The notes: a model not told the origin generated them from the letters alone. DNA of 64,000 bases from Streptomyces sp. CB00455 (GCF_001905445.1 NZ_LIVQ01000003.1:931445-995444), one strand, 5' to 3'; numbered from the stretch's first letter, positions 32,368-40,786 are shown. A program made the numbers and translations.

Positions 32368-33342
32368 CTACCCCCGCCCCGCGTACATCCGCGCGATCAC
32401 GTCCTCGATGTCCGGCTCCCTCACCGACAGGTCCACCAGCGGATACCGCGCCGCCACCGCCGCCACCAGCGGCGCCGCCGATGCGCCCGCCGGGAAGGCC
32501 AGCCACTGCCTCGGGCCCTCCACCCTCACCACCCGCGCCCCCTCCACACGGATCGGCCCGACCTCCCGCTCCAGGTCCACCACCAGGGTCCGCTCGCTCT
32601 CAGCCCCCGGCCGCGCCGCGTGCAGGCCGCCCAGCGGCCCGTCATACATCAGCCGCCCGTGGTCGATCACCATCACCCGCTCGCACAGCTGCTCGATGTC
32701 CTGCAGGTCGTGGGTGGTCAGCAGCACCGTCGTGCCGAGCTCCGCGTTCAGCTGCCGCAGGAAGCCCCGTACCTTCGCCTTGCTCACCACGTCGAGCCCG
32801 ATCGTCGGCTCGTCCAGGTACAGCACGTCCGGATCGTGCAGCAGCGCCGCCGCGATGTCCCCGCGCATCCGCTGGCCCAGCGACAGCTGCCGCACCGGCA
32901 CGTCCAGCAGCTCGGCCAGGTCCAGCCGGTCCACGCAGCGCTCCAGGTTCTCCCGGTAGCGCGCGGCCGGGATCCGGTACATCCGCCGCATCAGCCCGTA
33001 GGAGTCCTTCAGGGGCAGGTCCCACCACAGGGTGGTCCGCTGCCCGAAGACGACCCCGATCCGGTGCGCGAGCCGCATCCGCTCCCGCGCCGGGTCGATG
33101 CCCGCGACGCGCAGCCGGCCGCCGCTCGGCGTCAGGATCCCGGTCAGCATCTTGATCGTGGTCGACTTGCCGGCGCCGTTGGGCCCGATGTAACCGACGA
33201 CCTCGCCCCGCGCGACCTCGAAGCTGATCCCGTCCACCGCCCTGACCTGGCGCTTCTCGCGCCGCATCAGGCTCACCCGGCGCCGTACGTCGAAGACTTT
33301 CTCCACCCCGTCCAGCGAGATCAATGCCTCGGTCCCGGCCAT
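32368..33342 (-). CDS. ABC transporter ATP-binding protein (ABC-2 exporter, COG4586 type)
   Basis: A 324-residue ATPase. Walker A is GPNGAGKST (near residue 56), the Q-loop is GVVFGQRTTLWW, the signature is LSLGQRMRGD (an atypical LSLGQ), and Walker B is VLYLDEPTIGLD, followed by the switch His in LLTTHD. The C-terminal 90 residues are a family-specific tail. It is the third gene of a three-gene operon with two permeases (34211-35026 and 33349-34218), only six bases after the second. Such DrrA-like systems export lipids, drugs or antibiotics; the cargo is unknown. Confidence 0.93.
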   Translation of the reverse strand: MAGTEALISLDGVEKVFDVRRRVSLMRREKRQVRAVDGISFEVARGEVVGYIGPNGAGKSTTIKMLTGILTPSGGRLRVAGIDPARERMRLAHRIGVVFGQRTTLWWDLPLKDSYGLMRRMYRIPAARYRENLERCVDRLDLAELLDVPVRQLSLGQRMRGDIAAALLHDPDVLYLDEPTIGLDVVSKAKVRGFLRQLNAELGTTVLLTTHDLQDIEQLCERVMVIDHGRLMYDGPLGGLHAARPGAESERTLVVDLEREVGPIRVEGARVVRVEGPRQWLAFPAGASAAPLVAAVAARYPLVDLSVREPDIEDVIARMYAGRG

Positions 33343-33348
33343 CTGTGA

Positions 33349-34218
33349 TCAGCTCCCCGTACTCCGGTACGAACGCACTCCCGCGCGCCACGCCAGCGAC
33401 GCGGGCAGGAACACCGCGAAGGCCACCAGCGGGCTCAGGAACGCCACCCACCCCGGCAGCCCCAGCGGATCGGGCCGCCCCAGCACGTACAGCGCCGGCA
33501 GCCAGTTGACGAAAGCCAGCGGGACCACGAAGGTCACCGCGCGCAGCAGGTCCTTCGCGAAGACCGTCGGCGGGTACTGGAGCATCGTGCAGCCGCCGTA
33601 GGTGAAGGAGTTGACCACCTCCGCGGCGTCCCCCGCGAGGAACTGGAAGGCGGCGCCCGCCACCATCACCGCCGCGAAGATCGCGGCCCCGCTCACGACC
33701 ATCACCGGCACCATCAGCATCCGCCCGGAGGTCCACTCCACCTGCGGGCCCAGCGTCCATGCCGCCCAGGCCAGCACGCCCAGCCCTTGTCCGACCCGCC
33801 CCAGCCGGCGCAGCGCGAACCGGTCCGCCGCGACCTGCGCGAGCACCGGGACCGGACGCACCAGCATGGTGTCGAGGGAGCCGTCGCGGATCCGGGCGCC
33901 GATCCGGTCGGTGTTGCCCATCAGCAGGTCCGCCAGACCGAGGGAAGCCGAGCAGGACCCGTACAGGAAGGCGATCTCGGGCAGGGTGAAGCCGCCCAGG
34001 ACGTCCACGTGCGAGAACATGATGAAGATGGCGACGAAGTCCAGGAGGGTGATCGCCGCGTTCCCGAGGGCCGACAGCGCGAAGGACGTGCGGTAGGCCA
34101 TCGTCGAGCGGATCCACATCGCCACGATCAACCCGTAGCCGCGCAGCCCCTCCCGCACCCGGCTGCGCCGGGGTACCTGCAGGAGCGCCGGCCCGTGCTC
34201 AAGTACCGCTTCAGCCAC
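33349..34218 (-). CDS. ABC-2 type permease (COG3694 type)
   Basis: A 289-residue integral membrane permease with six predicted helices (for example FALSALGNAAITLLDFVAIFI, LMVPVMVVSGAAIFAAVMVAG and VAFLSPLVAFAVFLPASLAW). A typical family segment is NTDRIGARIRDGSLDTMLVRP between helices 2 and 3. The GTG at 34218 overlaps the previous permease gene by eight bases, and the ATPase gene follows six bases after its stop, so all three are one transcription unit. With its partner it forms the membrane channel of the exporter. Confidence 0.88.
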   Translation of the reverse strand: MAEAVLEHGPALLQVPRRSRVREGLRGYGLIVAMWIRSTMAYRTSFALSALGNAAITLLDFVAIFIMFSHVDVLGGFTLPEIAFLYGSCSASLGLADLLMGNTDRIGARIRDGSLDTMLVRPVPVLAQVAADRFALRRLGRVGQGLGVLAWAAWTLGPQVEWTSGRMLMVPVMVVSGAAIFAAVMVAGAAFQFLAGDAAEVVNSFTYGGCTMLQYPPTVFAKDLLRAVTFVVPLAFVNWLPALYVLGRPDPLGLPGWVAFLSPLVAFAVFLPASLAWRAGVRSYRSTGS

Positions 34219-35026
34219 CCTGGACCACCACCTTCCGCGTCGCGGCCGACTGCAACAGCCGTCCCACACCCAGCAGTACGCCCGCCCAGGCGGCCTGGAA
34301 CCCCAGCGCCCGGGCCGCGCAGCCCGCCCCGGCGTGCTTGCCGAGCAGCACGTCCAGCGGGACCTGGAGCATCGCCGCCCACGGCAGGGCCCGGACCAAC
34401 TCGCCGAAGCCGCCCGGGAAGACGGTCAGCGGCAGCAGCATCCCGGAGAAGAAGATCGAGACGACGGTGGCCATCATGTTGATGCCGGCGCCGTCCATGA
34501 GCCAGAAGGCGGCCAGCCCCAGCAGGTAGCGCAGCGCGAAGCTCACCACCAGCCCGAGGGTGACGGACACCAGGAACAGCAGCCAGCGCAGCGGGTCCGC
34601 GGGCAGGGCCAGCTCGAAGGCCAGCGCACCGGCCGCCAGCGGCACCACTCCGCGGCCCACCAGCTGGAAGCCGGCCCGGCCGAGGTCGGCGGCGAGCCAC
34701 CACATCTGGAGGTCGGCCGGCCGGTAGAGGTCGACCGCGATGTCGCCCGTGCGGACCCGCTCCTGGAGCTCCTCCTGGAAACCGCCGCCGATGAGCGCCC
34801 CGGCCGCGAGCAGCGACTGGCTCACCCATACGAAGGTCAGGGCCTGCGCCTGGTCGTAGCCGCCGAGCCCGGGCCGCTCGTCCCACAGCGCGATGTACGT
34901 GTACGCGACGATGAAACCGAAGACGGTGTTGGTGAACAACCCGGCGGCCGTCGCCGTCCCGTAGGTGGCGTAGCGCCTAAAGCCGCCGGCCGCGACCGCC
35001 AGGTGGAGAAGCACTCTCTGACGCAC
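34211..35026 (-). CDS. ABC-2 type permease (COG4587 type)
   Basis: A 271-residue permease with six helices, first in the operon. It has the family segment RVRTGDIAVDLYRPADLQMW, parallel to the corresponding stretch in the second permease, and a long hydrophobic pair LLFLVSVTLGLVVSFALRYL. Start is GTG at 35026 with GGAGGG six bases upstream. The operon diverges from the class A PBP gene; the 174-base gap between them must hold both promoters, but no clear -10/-35 pair or operator was found. Confidence 0.88.
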   Translation of the reverse strand: MRQRVLLHLAVAAGGFRRYATYGTATAAGLFTNTVFGFIVAYTYIALWDERPGLGGYDQAQALTFVWVSQSLLAAGALIGGGFQEELQERVRTGDIAVDLYRPADLQMWWLAADLGRAGFQLVGRGVVPLAAGALAFELALPADPLRWLLFLVSVTLGLVVSFALRYLLGLAAFWLMDGAGINMMATVVSIFFSGMLLPLTVFPGGFGELVRALPWAAMLQVPLDVLLGKHAGAGCAARALGFQAAWAGVLLGVGRLLQSAATRKVVVQGG

Positions 35027-35200
35027 CGTATCCCTCCGTTTCCCCTGTCGTTCCTACGTCGGCCAAAGCGCGCGAGCTTAGTGCGGAGGGGCGAGCCACG
35101 CGACCGATTTACGCCCGTCCGGAGCGCGATCACCGGCCATCGGGTAGACACCATGAGGTACAGAAGTGGATATTTCGCACGGCGTCGAGGAGTCCTGGAG

Positions 35201-37705
35201 ATGAGCGACCAGTCACCGCCCCCGGGCTGGACCCCTCGCGACCCGGACACTCCCGCCGGGCAGCCGCCCCCTCCGCCGCACGGCCACGAGCCGCGGCCGG
35301 CCGGGCACCCGCGCCCCGCCGGGCGGGCGCGCCGGAAGCGGACCGGCTGGCGCCGCGTCCTGCCCACCTGGCGCATGGTCCTGGGCGGGATCCTGCTCCT
35401 CGCGCTGCTCCTCGGCGGCGCCCTCGTCGCCGGCTACCTGCTGGTGGACATCCCGCCGGCGAACGCGGCGGCGACCGCGCAGTCCAACCTCTACCTCTAC
35501 TCCGACGGCTCCCCGCTCGCCCGCGACGGAGAGGTCGACCGGGTCAACGTCCCGCTCTCGCAGATCCCGCGGACCGTCCAGGAGGCCGTACTGGCCGCCG
35601 AGGACCGGGACTTCTACTCCGAACGGGCGGTGGACCCGAAGGCCATGCTGCGGGCCGCCTGGAACACCGCCACCGGCAAGGGCACCCAGTCCGGTTCCAC
35701 CATCACCCAGCAGTACGTCAAGAACTACTACCTGGGGCAGGAACAGACGGTCAAACGCAAGGTCAAGGAATTCTTCATCGCGATCAAACTCGGCCGCGAG
35801 AAGTCGAAGGACTACATCCTGGAGGGCTACCTCAACACCAGCTACTTCGGCCGCAACGCCTACGGCATCCAGGCCGCCGCCCAGGCCTACTACGGCAAGG
35901 ACGTCGGCAGGCTCACCCCGGCCGAGGGCGCCTACCTGGCCACCCTCCTCAACTCCCCCAGTGCCTTCGACGTCGTCTCGCACCCGCAGGGCCGCCCCCG
36001 CGCCCTCGCCCGCTGGAACTACGTGCTCGACGGCATGGTCAAGAAGGACTGGATGCCCGCCGCCGAACGCAGGGCGACGCGCTTCCCCGAACCGGGCAAG
36101 GTCCGCGCGGCCGCCGGGCTGTCCGGGCAGCGCGGCTACCTCGTCGAAGCCGTGAGGGACTACATCGCCGACCGAGGGATCCTGAACGACAAGACCCTCG
36201 CCGAGGGCGGCTACCGCATCACCACCACCATCGACAAGCGCCGCCAGAACGCCTTCGTCCGGGCCGTCGACGACCAGATGGTCAGCGAGCTCGACCCGCA
36301 GACCCGCAAGGCCGACCGGCTGGTGCGGGCCGGCGGGGTCTCCATCGACCCGGCCACCGGCAAGGTGGTCGCCATGTACGGCGGCATCGACTACACCAGG
36401 CAGTACGTGAACAACGCGACCCGGCACGACTACCAGGTCGCCTCCACCTTCAAGCCGTTCGTCTTCGCCGCCGCCGTGCAGAACGGCTCCCGCACCCAGG
36501 ACGGCCGCCGGATCACCCCGAACACCGTCTACAACGGCGACAACAGGCGCCCGGTCGTCGGCGGCCGGGTCCGCTACGCCCCCGAGAACGAGGGCCAGGT
36601 CTCCTACGGCAACATCACCGTCAACACCGCCACCGACCTCTCCGTCAACGCCGTGTACGCGCAGATGGCGGTCGACGTCGGCACCACGAAGGTCAAGGAG
36701 ACCGCCGTCGCCCTCGGCATCCCCGAGGACACGCCCAACTTCGCGCCCGTCCCGGCCATGGCCCTCGGCACCCTCCAGGCCAGTGTCCTGGACATGACCC
36801 AGGCGTACGCGACCCTCGCGGACCACGGCCGCCGGACTCCCTACACCCTCGTCGAGCAGATCACCAAGGGCGGCGCGGCCGTCGCGCTGCCCGAGCGCGC
36901 CCCGGCCCAGGCCGTCAGCCGCGAGGCCGCCGACACCACGACGTCGATGCTGGTGAGCGTCGTCGACAACGGCACCGGTACGGCGGCGCTCGCCGCGGGC
37001 CGACCGGCCGCGGGCAAGACCGGAACCGCCGAGCTGGACCGTTCGGCCTGGTTCGCGGCGTACACCCCGGACCTGGTCACGGTGGTCTCGATGATGGGCC
37101 AGGACCCGGACACCGGCACCCTCGAACCGCTGTACGGCGCCCTCGGCGAAGCCCGGATCAGCGGTGGCGGCTACCCGGCCCGGATCTGGGCGGCGTACAC
37201 GAAGGCGGCGCTGGAGGGCAGCGACCCCGTCGACTTCGACCTGGACCTCCAGCCGGGCGCCGCGCAGCCGCCGCCTTCGCCGCCGGAGCAGTCGGGCCGG
37301 CCGCAGGAGACACCGGACGAGGACGACACGCCGAGTCCTCCCGGGCGGCCGACTCCGCCGACGGGCGGACAGGGCGACGGCGGCCGCACCCAGGGCGGTC
37401 AGACCAACACCGGGCAGACCAACGCCGGGCAGGGCAACGGCGGCCGGACCCAGGGCGGACAGACCCAGGGCGGGCAGACCCAGGGCGGCCGGACGCAAGG
37501 GGGCCAGACGCAGGGCGGCCAGACGCAGGGCGGGCAGACGCAGGGCGGGCAGGCGCAAGGGGGCCAGACGCAGGGCGGCCGGACCGGCGGCGGCAATACC
37601 CAGGGCGGTCAGACCGACAGCGGCGCCACCGCAGGTACCCAGGGCGCCGACGGCGGCGCGACCCAGGGGCTGCGCCCGCCGCCGCCGTCGGCGTTCCTGG
37701 AGTGA
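35201..37705 (+). CDS. Class A penicillin-binding protein (glycosyltransferase/transpeptidase)
   Basis: An 834-residue bifunctional peptidoglycan synthase. A Pro/Arg-rich cytoplasmic head is followed by one helix (about residues 59-81), then the GT51 domain (AAEDRDFYSERAVDPKA, SGSTITQQYVKN, LNTSYFGRNAYGI) and the transpeptidase domain with STFKPF (Ser near 414), SVN and KTGTAE (near 605). The last about 140 residues are Pro-rich and then built of GGQTQ/GGRTQ repeats, an outside-facing disordered tail. Start at 35201 has GAGGAG eight bases upstream. By synteny it corresponds to SCO2897 of S. coelicolor (recalled). It polymerises and crosslinks glycan at the cell surface. Confidence 0.95.
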   Translation: MSDQSPPPGWTPRDPDTPAGQPPPPPHGHEPRPAGHPRPAGRARRKRTGWRRVLPTWRMVLGGILLLALLLGGALVAGYLLVDIPPANAAATAQSNLYLYSDGSPLARDGEVDRVNVPLSQIPRTVQEAVLAAEDRDFYSERAVDPKAMLRAAWNTATGKGTQSGSTITQQYVKNYYLGQEQTVKRKVKEFFIAIKLGREKSKDYILEGYLNTSYFGRNAYGIQAAAQAYYGKDVGRLTPAEGAYLATLLNSPSAFDVVSHPQGRPRALARWNYVLDGMVKKDWMPAAERRATRFPEPGKVRAAAGLSGQRGYLVEAVRDYIADRGILNDKTLAEGGYRITTTIDKRRQNAFVRAVDDQMVSELDPQTRKADRLVRAGGVSIDPATGKVVAMYGGIDYTRQYVNNATRHDYQVASTFKPFVFAAAVQNGSRTQDGRRITPNTVYNGDNRRPVVGGRVRYAPENEGQVSYGNITVNTATDLSVNAVYAQMAVDVGTTKVKETAVALGIPEDTPNFAPVPAMALGTLQASVLDMTQAYATLADHGRRTPYTLVEQITKGGAAVALPERAPAQAVSREAADTTTSMLVSVVDNGTGTAALAAGRPAAGKTGTAELDRSAWFAAYTPDLVTVVSMMGQDPDTGTLEPLYGALGEARISGGGYPARIWAAYTKAALEGSDPVDFDLDLQPGAAQPPPSPPEQSGRPQETPDEDDTPSPPGRPTPPTGGQGDGGRTQGGQTNTGQTNAGQGNGGRTQGGQTQGGQTQGGRTQGGQTQGGQTQGGQTQGGQAQGGQTQGGRTGGGNTQGGQTDSGATAGTQGADGGATQGLRPPPPSAFLE

Positions 37706-37739
37706 TGCGGGGCCCGGACGTCCGGTGCCTGCCGGTGCC

Positions 37740-38060
37740 TCAGTGGCCGGACGTGGCCTTGAGCCCCACGACGGCGACCAGCAGCAGGCAGATGAAGAAG
37801 ATCCGGGCGGCGGTGACGGGCTCACCCAGCACCGCCATCCCGAGCACGGCCGCCCCGGCGGCCCCGATGCCCACCCACACGCCGTACGCCGTGCCGATCG
37901 GCAGGGACTTGGCGGCGTAGGAGAGCAGCACCATGCTGGCGACGATCCCGGCGCCCGTGAACACGCTCGGCCACAGCCGCGTGAAACCCTCGGTGAATTT
38001 CATTCCGACCGACCAGCCGACTTCGAGCAGACCGGCGACGAGCAGCAGGATCCAGGCCAT
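37740..38060 (-). CDS. sugE: SMR family guanidinium exporter (SugE/Gdx)
   Basis: A 106-residue, four-helix small multidrug resistance protein that works as an antiparallel dimer. The essential Glu lies in GLLEVGWSVGMKFTEGFTRL, and SLPIGTAYGVWVGIGAAGA and the final GLKATSG are the pattern of the guanidinium/proton antiporters (Gdx), not of the polyaromatic-cation EmrE branch. ATG at 38060 has GGAGG eight bases upstream. A guanidine-III riboswitch-like sequence 36 bases upstream strongly supports guanidinium as the cargo. Confidence 0.95.
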   Translation of the reverse strand: MAWILLLVAGLLEVGWSVGMKFTEGFTRLWPSVFTGAGIVASMVLLSYAAKSLPIGTAYGVWVGIGAAGAAVLGMAVLGEPVTAARIFFICLLLVAVVGLKATSGH

Positions 38061-38095
38061 GACGGGCACCTCCGAGACGTCGTGCGATACGGGGT

Positions 38096-38135
38096 GCGTC
38101 GTCTTGTCGTACCCGGTACGGCGCGTCTCGTCGGG
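38096..38135 (-). promoter_or_regulatory. Guanidine-III riboswitch (ykkC-III / mini-ykkC class III)
   Basis: Read on the minus strand, the element contains ACGAGACGCGCCGTACC followed by GGGT and GACAAGACG, matching the compact conserved core recalled for the class III guanidine riboswitch. CCCG at the 5' end pairs with CGGG, and GCGCCGT pairs with ACGACGC apart from one C-A mismatch, as needed for the pseudoknot. It lies in the leader of the SugE/Gdx gene, about 22 bases before its ribosome site, a position suited to translational control. Confidence 0.88.
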
Positions 38136-38174
38136 TTTCCTCAACCGTAGCAAAGCGCCCCCGCAGGGCAGCCC

Positions 38175-38206
38175 AAAGGGCCGGTGACCTCGGCCACCGG
38201 CCCTTT
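38175..38206. terminator. Terminator after the GroES-like gene
   Basis: AAAGGGCCGGTG (38175-38186) pairs perfectly with CACCGGCCCTTT (38195-38206). It lies 39 bases past the minus-strand GroES-like stop at 38246 and just upstream of the guanidine riboswitch leader, separating the two transcription units. Confidence 0.8.
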
Positions 38207-38245
38207 CGGCCGTCCTGTTCGCCGGAGTGCGCAGAACCCGGAGGT

Positions 38246-38587
38246 TCAGAGGTACAGCCCGGTGGAGTCCTTCGACCCCTCCAGCCGCTCGGCGGCCACC
38301 GCGTGCAGGTCCCGCTCGCGCATCAGCACGTACGTCGCGCCCCGCACCTCGACCTCGGCCCGGTCCTCGGGGTCGTAGAGGACCCGGTCGCCTGGTTCGA
38401 CCGTGCGGACGCTCTGTCCTACGGCGACCACCTCGGCCCAGGCCAGCCGCTTGCCCACCGCGGCCGTCGCCGGGATGAGGATGCCGCCGCCCGAGCGGCG
38501 CTCGCCCTCCGGCAGGTCGGACTTCACGAGCACGCGGTCGTGGAGCATGCGGATGGGCAGCTTGTCGTGGGTGGTGTTCTCGCTCAC
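38246..38587 (-). CDS. GroES-like co-chaperonin family protein
   Basis: A 113-residue protein with the Cpn10 fold: IRMLHDRVLVKSDLPEGERR near the N-terminus, the mobile-loop-like GGGILIPATA, the turn VEPGDRVLYDPED, and a C-terminal YVLMRERDLHAV. It is not beside groEL, unlike the main groES of Streptomyces, so it is a second, divergent copy with an unproven partner. Start is GTG at 38587. Conserved in this neighbourhood in Streptomyces. Confidence 0.88.
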   Translation of the reverse strand: MSENTTHDKLPIRMLHDRVLVKSDLPEGERRSGGGILIPATAAVGKRLAWAEVVAVGQSVRTVEPGDRVLYDPEDRAEVEVRGATYVLMRERDLHAVAAERLEGSKDSTGLYL

Positions 38588-38630
38588 GCCCCGAACCTAC
38601 CCGCCCGCATGCGGCCCGTGCGCCGGAGGG

Positions 38631-38951
38631 TCACCGGCGCCTGCGCCGCACGGACACCACGACCAGCCCGACGACACCGGCCGCGACCAGTGCGACGGGC
38701 ACGATCCGCTCGATGCGCGGCGACCCGTCCTCGTGGCGCAGGCCGTCCTTGATGTCCGTCACGAGCCGGTTGACGGCCACATAGGCGCGCCCGGCGGTGT
38801 GGTCGACCGTCGAGACGACCTTGGCCTTCGCGTCCCCGACGATCGTCTTCGGGTGCACGCGCACACCGATCTCGTCGAGGGTCTCGGCGAGCTGCTCGCG
38901 GCGGCGGACGATGTCCGCCTCGATCTGTGCGGGGGTCCTGGCTTCCGGCAC
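38631..38951 (-). CDS. DUF3618 domain membrane protein
   Basis: A 106-residue protein. The DUF3618 segment is at the N-terminus (RTPAQIEADIVRRREQLAET, LDEIGVRVHPK), followed by an amphipathic region and one C-terminal helix (IVPVALVAAGVVGLVVVSV) with a basic RRRRR end. Start is GTG at 38951 with GGAGG upstream. Function is unknown; it is a membrane-tethered short helical protein. It diverges from bcp. Confidence 0.85.
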   Translation of the reverse strand: MPEARTPAQIEADIVRRREQLAETLDEIGVRVHPKTIVGDAKAKVVSTVDHTAGRAYVAVNRLVTDIKDGLRHEDGSPRIERIVPVALVAAGVVGLVVVSVRRRRR

Positions 38952-39062
38952 CGCGCTGCCTCCGTCGTCGTGGGGTCCGTGACGTGATCGTCATGGACAG
39001 TCTGTCAGCTCCGTCAGCTTAGGCTCATGTCATACCGATCCCCTCCCGAGGAGAGTCCCGAC

Positions 39063-39530
39063 ATGAGCGAGCGACTGCAGCCGGGCGACACCGCCCCCGC
39101 CTTCACCCTGCCCGACGCGGACGGCAAGGAGGTCTCGCTCGCCGACCACAAGGGCCGCAAGGTGATCGTGTACTTCTACCCGGCCGCCCTGACGCCGGGC
39201 TGCACCAAGCAGGCCTGCGACTTCACGGACAACCTGGACGCGCTCGCCACGGCGGGCTACGACGTCATCGGCGTCTCCCCGGACAAGCCGGAGAAGCTCG
39301 CGAAGTTCCGCGACAAGGAGAGCCTGACGGTCACCCTGGTCGGCGACCCGGAGAAGGAGACGCTGACGGCCTACGGCGCGTACGGGGAGAAGAAGCTCTA
39401 CGGCAAGACGGTGACGGGCGTGATCCGCTCGACCGTGGTCGTGGACGAGGAGGGCAAGGTCGCGCACGCCTTCTACAACGTCAAGGCCACGGGTCACGTC
39501 GCCAAGATCATCAAGGACCTGGGCATCTGA
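39063..39530 (+). CDS. bcp: Thioredoxin-dependent thiol peroxidase (Bcp/PrxQ peroxiredoxin)
   Basis: A 155-residue peroxiredoxin that reduces hydrogen peroxide and organic peroxides using thioredoxin. The peroxidatic Cys47 is in LTPGCTKQACDF and the resolving Cys52 lies five residues later, as in the atypical two-Cys PrxQ subfamily. YFYPAA, GVSPDKPEKLAKF and IRSTVVVDEEGKV are other landmarks. ATG at 39063 has GAGGAGAG upstream. A GC palindrome at 39560-39575 after the stop may end the transcript. It diverges from the DUF3618 gene. Confidence 0.95.
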   Translation: MSERLQPGDTAPAFTLPDADGKEVSLADHKGRKVIVYFYPAALTPGCTKQACDFTDNLDALATAGYDVIGVSPDKPEKLAKFRDKESLTVTLVGDPEKETLTAYGAYGEKKLYGKTVTGVIRSTVVVDEEGKVAHAFYNVKATGHVAKIIKDLGI

Positions 39531-39617
39531 CGCACCGCCGGGCGTCCGCGGGCACCGCCGCCCCGGCGCCGGGGCTGACGGGGGCCGGAGCGCACCCAGT
39601 AGAGTGGGCTCCAGTGC

Positions 39618-39696
39618 GTGCGCCCGTACTCCAACTGGCCAGAGAGAATGGCTTTAGGTGCCATGTGTTGTCGGTTCGAGTCCGACCGGGCGTACA
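39618..39696 (+). tRNA. Atypical tRNA with UAG anticodon (nominally Leu), class I variable loop
   Basis: The T-arm is canonical (GTCGG, loop TTCGAGT, CCGAC). The anticodon stem is ATGGC/GCCAT with loop TTTAGGT, giving anticodon TAG, which reads CUA (Leu). The variable loop is only GTGTT, five bases, whereas bacterial tRNA-Leu has a long variable arm. GCGCCCG pairs with CGGGCGT as a normal acceptor with a G-T first pair, leaving T8 and A9 in place; two more flanking pairs give nine. The D-stem is only CTC/GAG and an extra base precedes the anticodon stem. Ends are uncertain by two bases (39620-39694 for the seven-pair model). Confidence 0.75.
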
Positions 39697-39701
39697 GAGA
39701 T

Positions 39702-39745
39702 GACAGGTCCGCCGCCTTCGGCCGAAGGCGGCGGACCTGTCCTTT
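39702..39745 (+). terminator. Terminator between the tRNA and rdgB
   Basis: A perfect 40-base palindrome, GACAGGTCCGCCGCCTTCGG followed by its complement, occupies 39702-39741 and runs into CTTTTG. It is six bases after the tRNA and eight before the convergent rdgB stop, so it works for both strands. Confidence 0.9.
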
Positions 39746-39749
39746 TGTC

Positions 39750-40364
39750 TCAGCCCAGGAGCTCGCGGACCACCGGGACCAGGGCGCGGAAGGCCTTGCC
39801 GCGGTGGGAGATGGCGTTCTTCTCGTCCGCCGAGAGCTCCGCGCAGGTGCGGGACTCGCCCAGGGGCTGGAGGACCGGGTCGTAGCCGAAGCCGCGCGTG
39901 CCCGCCGGGGCCTCGCGCAGGGTGCCCAGGAGGCGGCCCTCCACGACGCGTTCGGTGCCGTCGGGCAGGGCCAGGGCCGCCGCGCAGAAGAAGTGGGCGC
40001 CGCGGTGCTCGGGGGAGATGTCCGAGAGCTGGGCCAGCAGGAGGGCGAGATTGGCGGCGTCGTCGCCGTGGGCGCCGGCCCAGCGGGCGGAGAAGATGCC
40101 CGGGGCGCCGCCCAGGACGTCCACGCACAGGCCGGAGTCGTCGGCGACGGCCGGCAGTCCGGTGGCCCGGGCCAGGGCGTGGGCCTTGAGGAGGGCGTTC
40201 TCGGCGAAGGTGACGCCGGTTTCCTTGACGTCCGGGATCTCGGGGTACGCGTCCGCGCCGACCAGCTCGTGCGGCAGGCCGGCCTCGGACAGGATGGCGC
40301 GGAGTTCGGTGACTTTGCCCGCGTTGCGGGTGGCCAGGATCAGTCGGCTGGGCGTCGAGGTCAT
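39750..40364 (-). CDS. rdgB: XTP/dITP diphosphatase (RdgB/HAM1)
   Basis: A 204-residue house-cleaning pyrophosphatase that removes deaminated purine nucleotides (dITP, XTP). Conserved parts are RLILATRNAGKVTELRAIL, the catalytic region TFAENALLKA, ADDSGLCVDVLGGAPGIFSA, GFGYDPVLQP and FRALVPV near the end. The ATG at 40364 places the family's first strand immediately at the N-terminus; an ATG three codons upstream (40373) is also in frame. It follows rph and the small lipoprotein gene on the same strand, the conserved rph-rdgB order. Confidence 0.95.
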   Translation of the reverse strand: MTSTPSRLILATRNAGKVTELRAILSEAGLPHELVGADAYPEIPDVKETGVTFAENALLKAHALARATGLPAVADDSGLCVDVLGGAPGIFSARWAGAHGDDAANLALLLAQLSDISPEHRGAHFFCAAALALPDGTERVVEGRLLGTLREAPAGTRGFGYDPVLQPLGESRTCAELSADEKNAISHRGKAFRALVPVVRELLG

Positions 40365-40399
40365 GGCGGCCATTATTCCGGGCCGGCGTGGGCCGCCGG

Positions 40400-40786
40400 T
40401 CAGCCCGGGGTGCAGACCTTGGAGAGCTCGGCGGCCGCGTCCGCGACCGGCTGGATGTCCGGGGTGGAGTCGCCGTTCTGGATGGCGGTGCGGACGTTCT
40501 TGACGGCGGTGTCCATCGAGTCGATGGCCTTGCCCAGGTCGGCGTTGTCCGTCTGGTCGCCGATCTTCTTGAGGTTCGTCTCGATCTGATTGAGCGCGTT
40601 CTGGGCGTCCTGGGGGCTGTTGCCCGCCTGGGAGACGGCCTGCTGGAGGTCGTTCGCCCCGTCCGTGATGGCCACGGCCGTGTTCGCGCAGTCCATCGCC
40701 GTGGAGATCGCGTCGCAGGCCGTGAGGGCGGGGAGGGTCAAAACGGCCGCGGCGGCTATGGCGGCGATGCGGTGCTTCGGCTTCAT
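40400..40786 (-). CDS. Small putative lipoprotein
   Basis: A 128-residue exported protein. The signal sequence MKPKHRIAAIAAAAVLTLPA ends in the lipobox LTAC, so Cys24 should be lipidated. The mature part is helical and rich in Asp, Ala and Gln (NDLQQAVSQAGNSPQDAQNA, DMGKAIDS-like heptads), with a second Cys pair (DCANT and KVCTPG). Start at 40786 has GGGGGA six bases upstream. It lies between rph and rdgB on the same strand. No function is recognised. Confidence 0.85.
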   Translation of the reverse strand: MKPKHRIAAIAAAAVLTLPALTACDAISTAMDCANTAVAITDGANDLQQAVSQAGNSPQDAQNALNQIETNLKKIGDQTDNADLGKAIDSMDTAVKNVRTAIQNGDSTPDIQPVADAAAELSKVCTPG

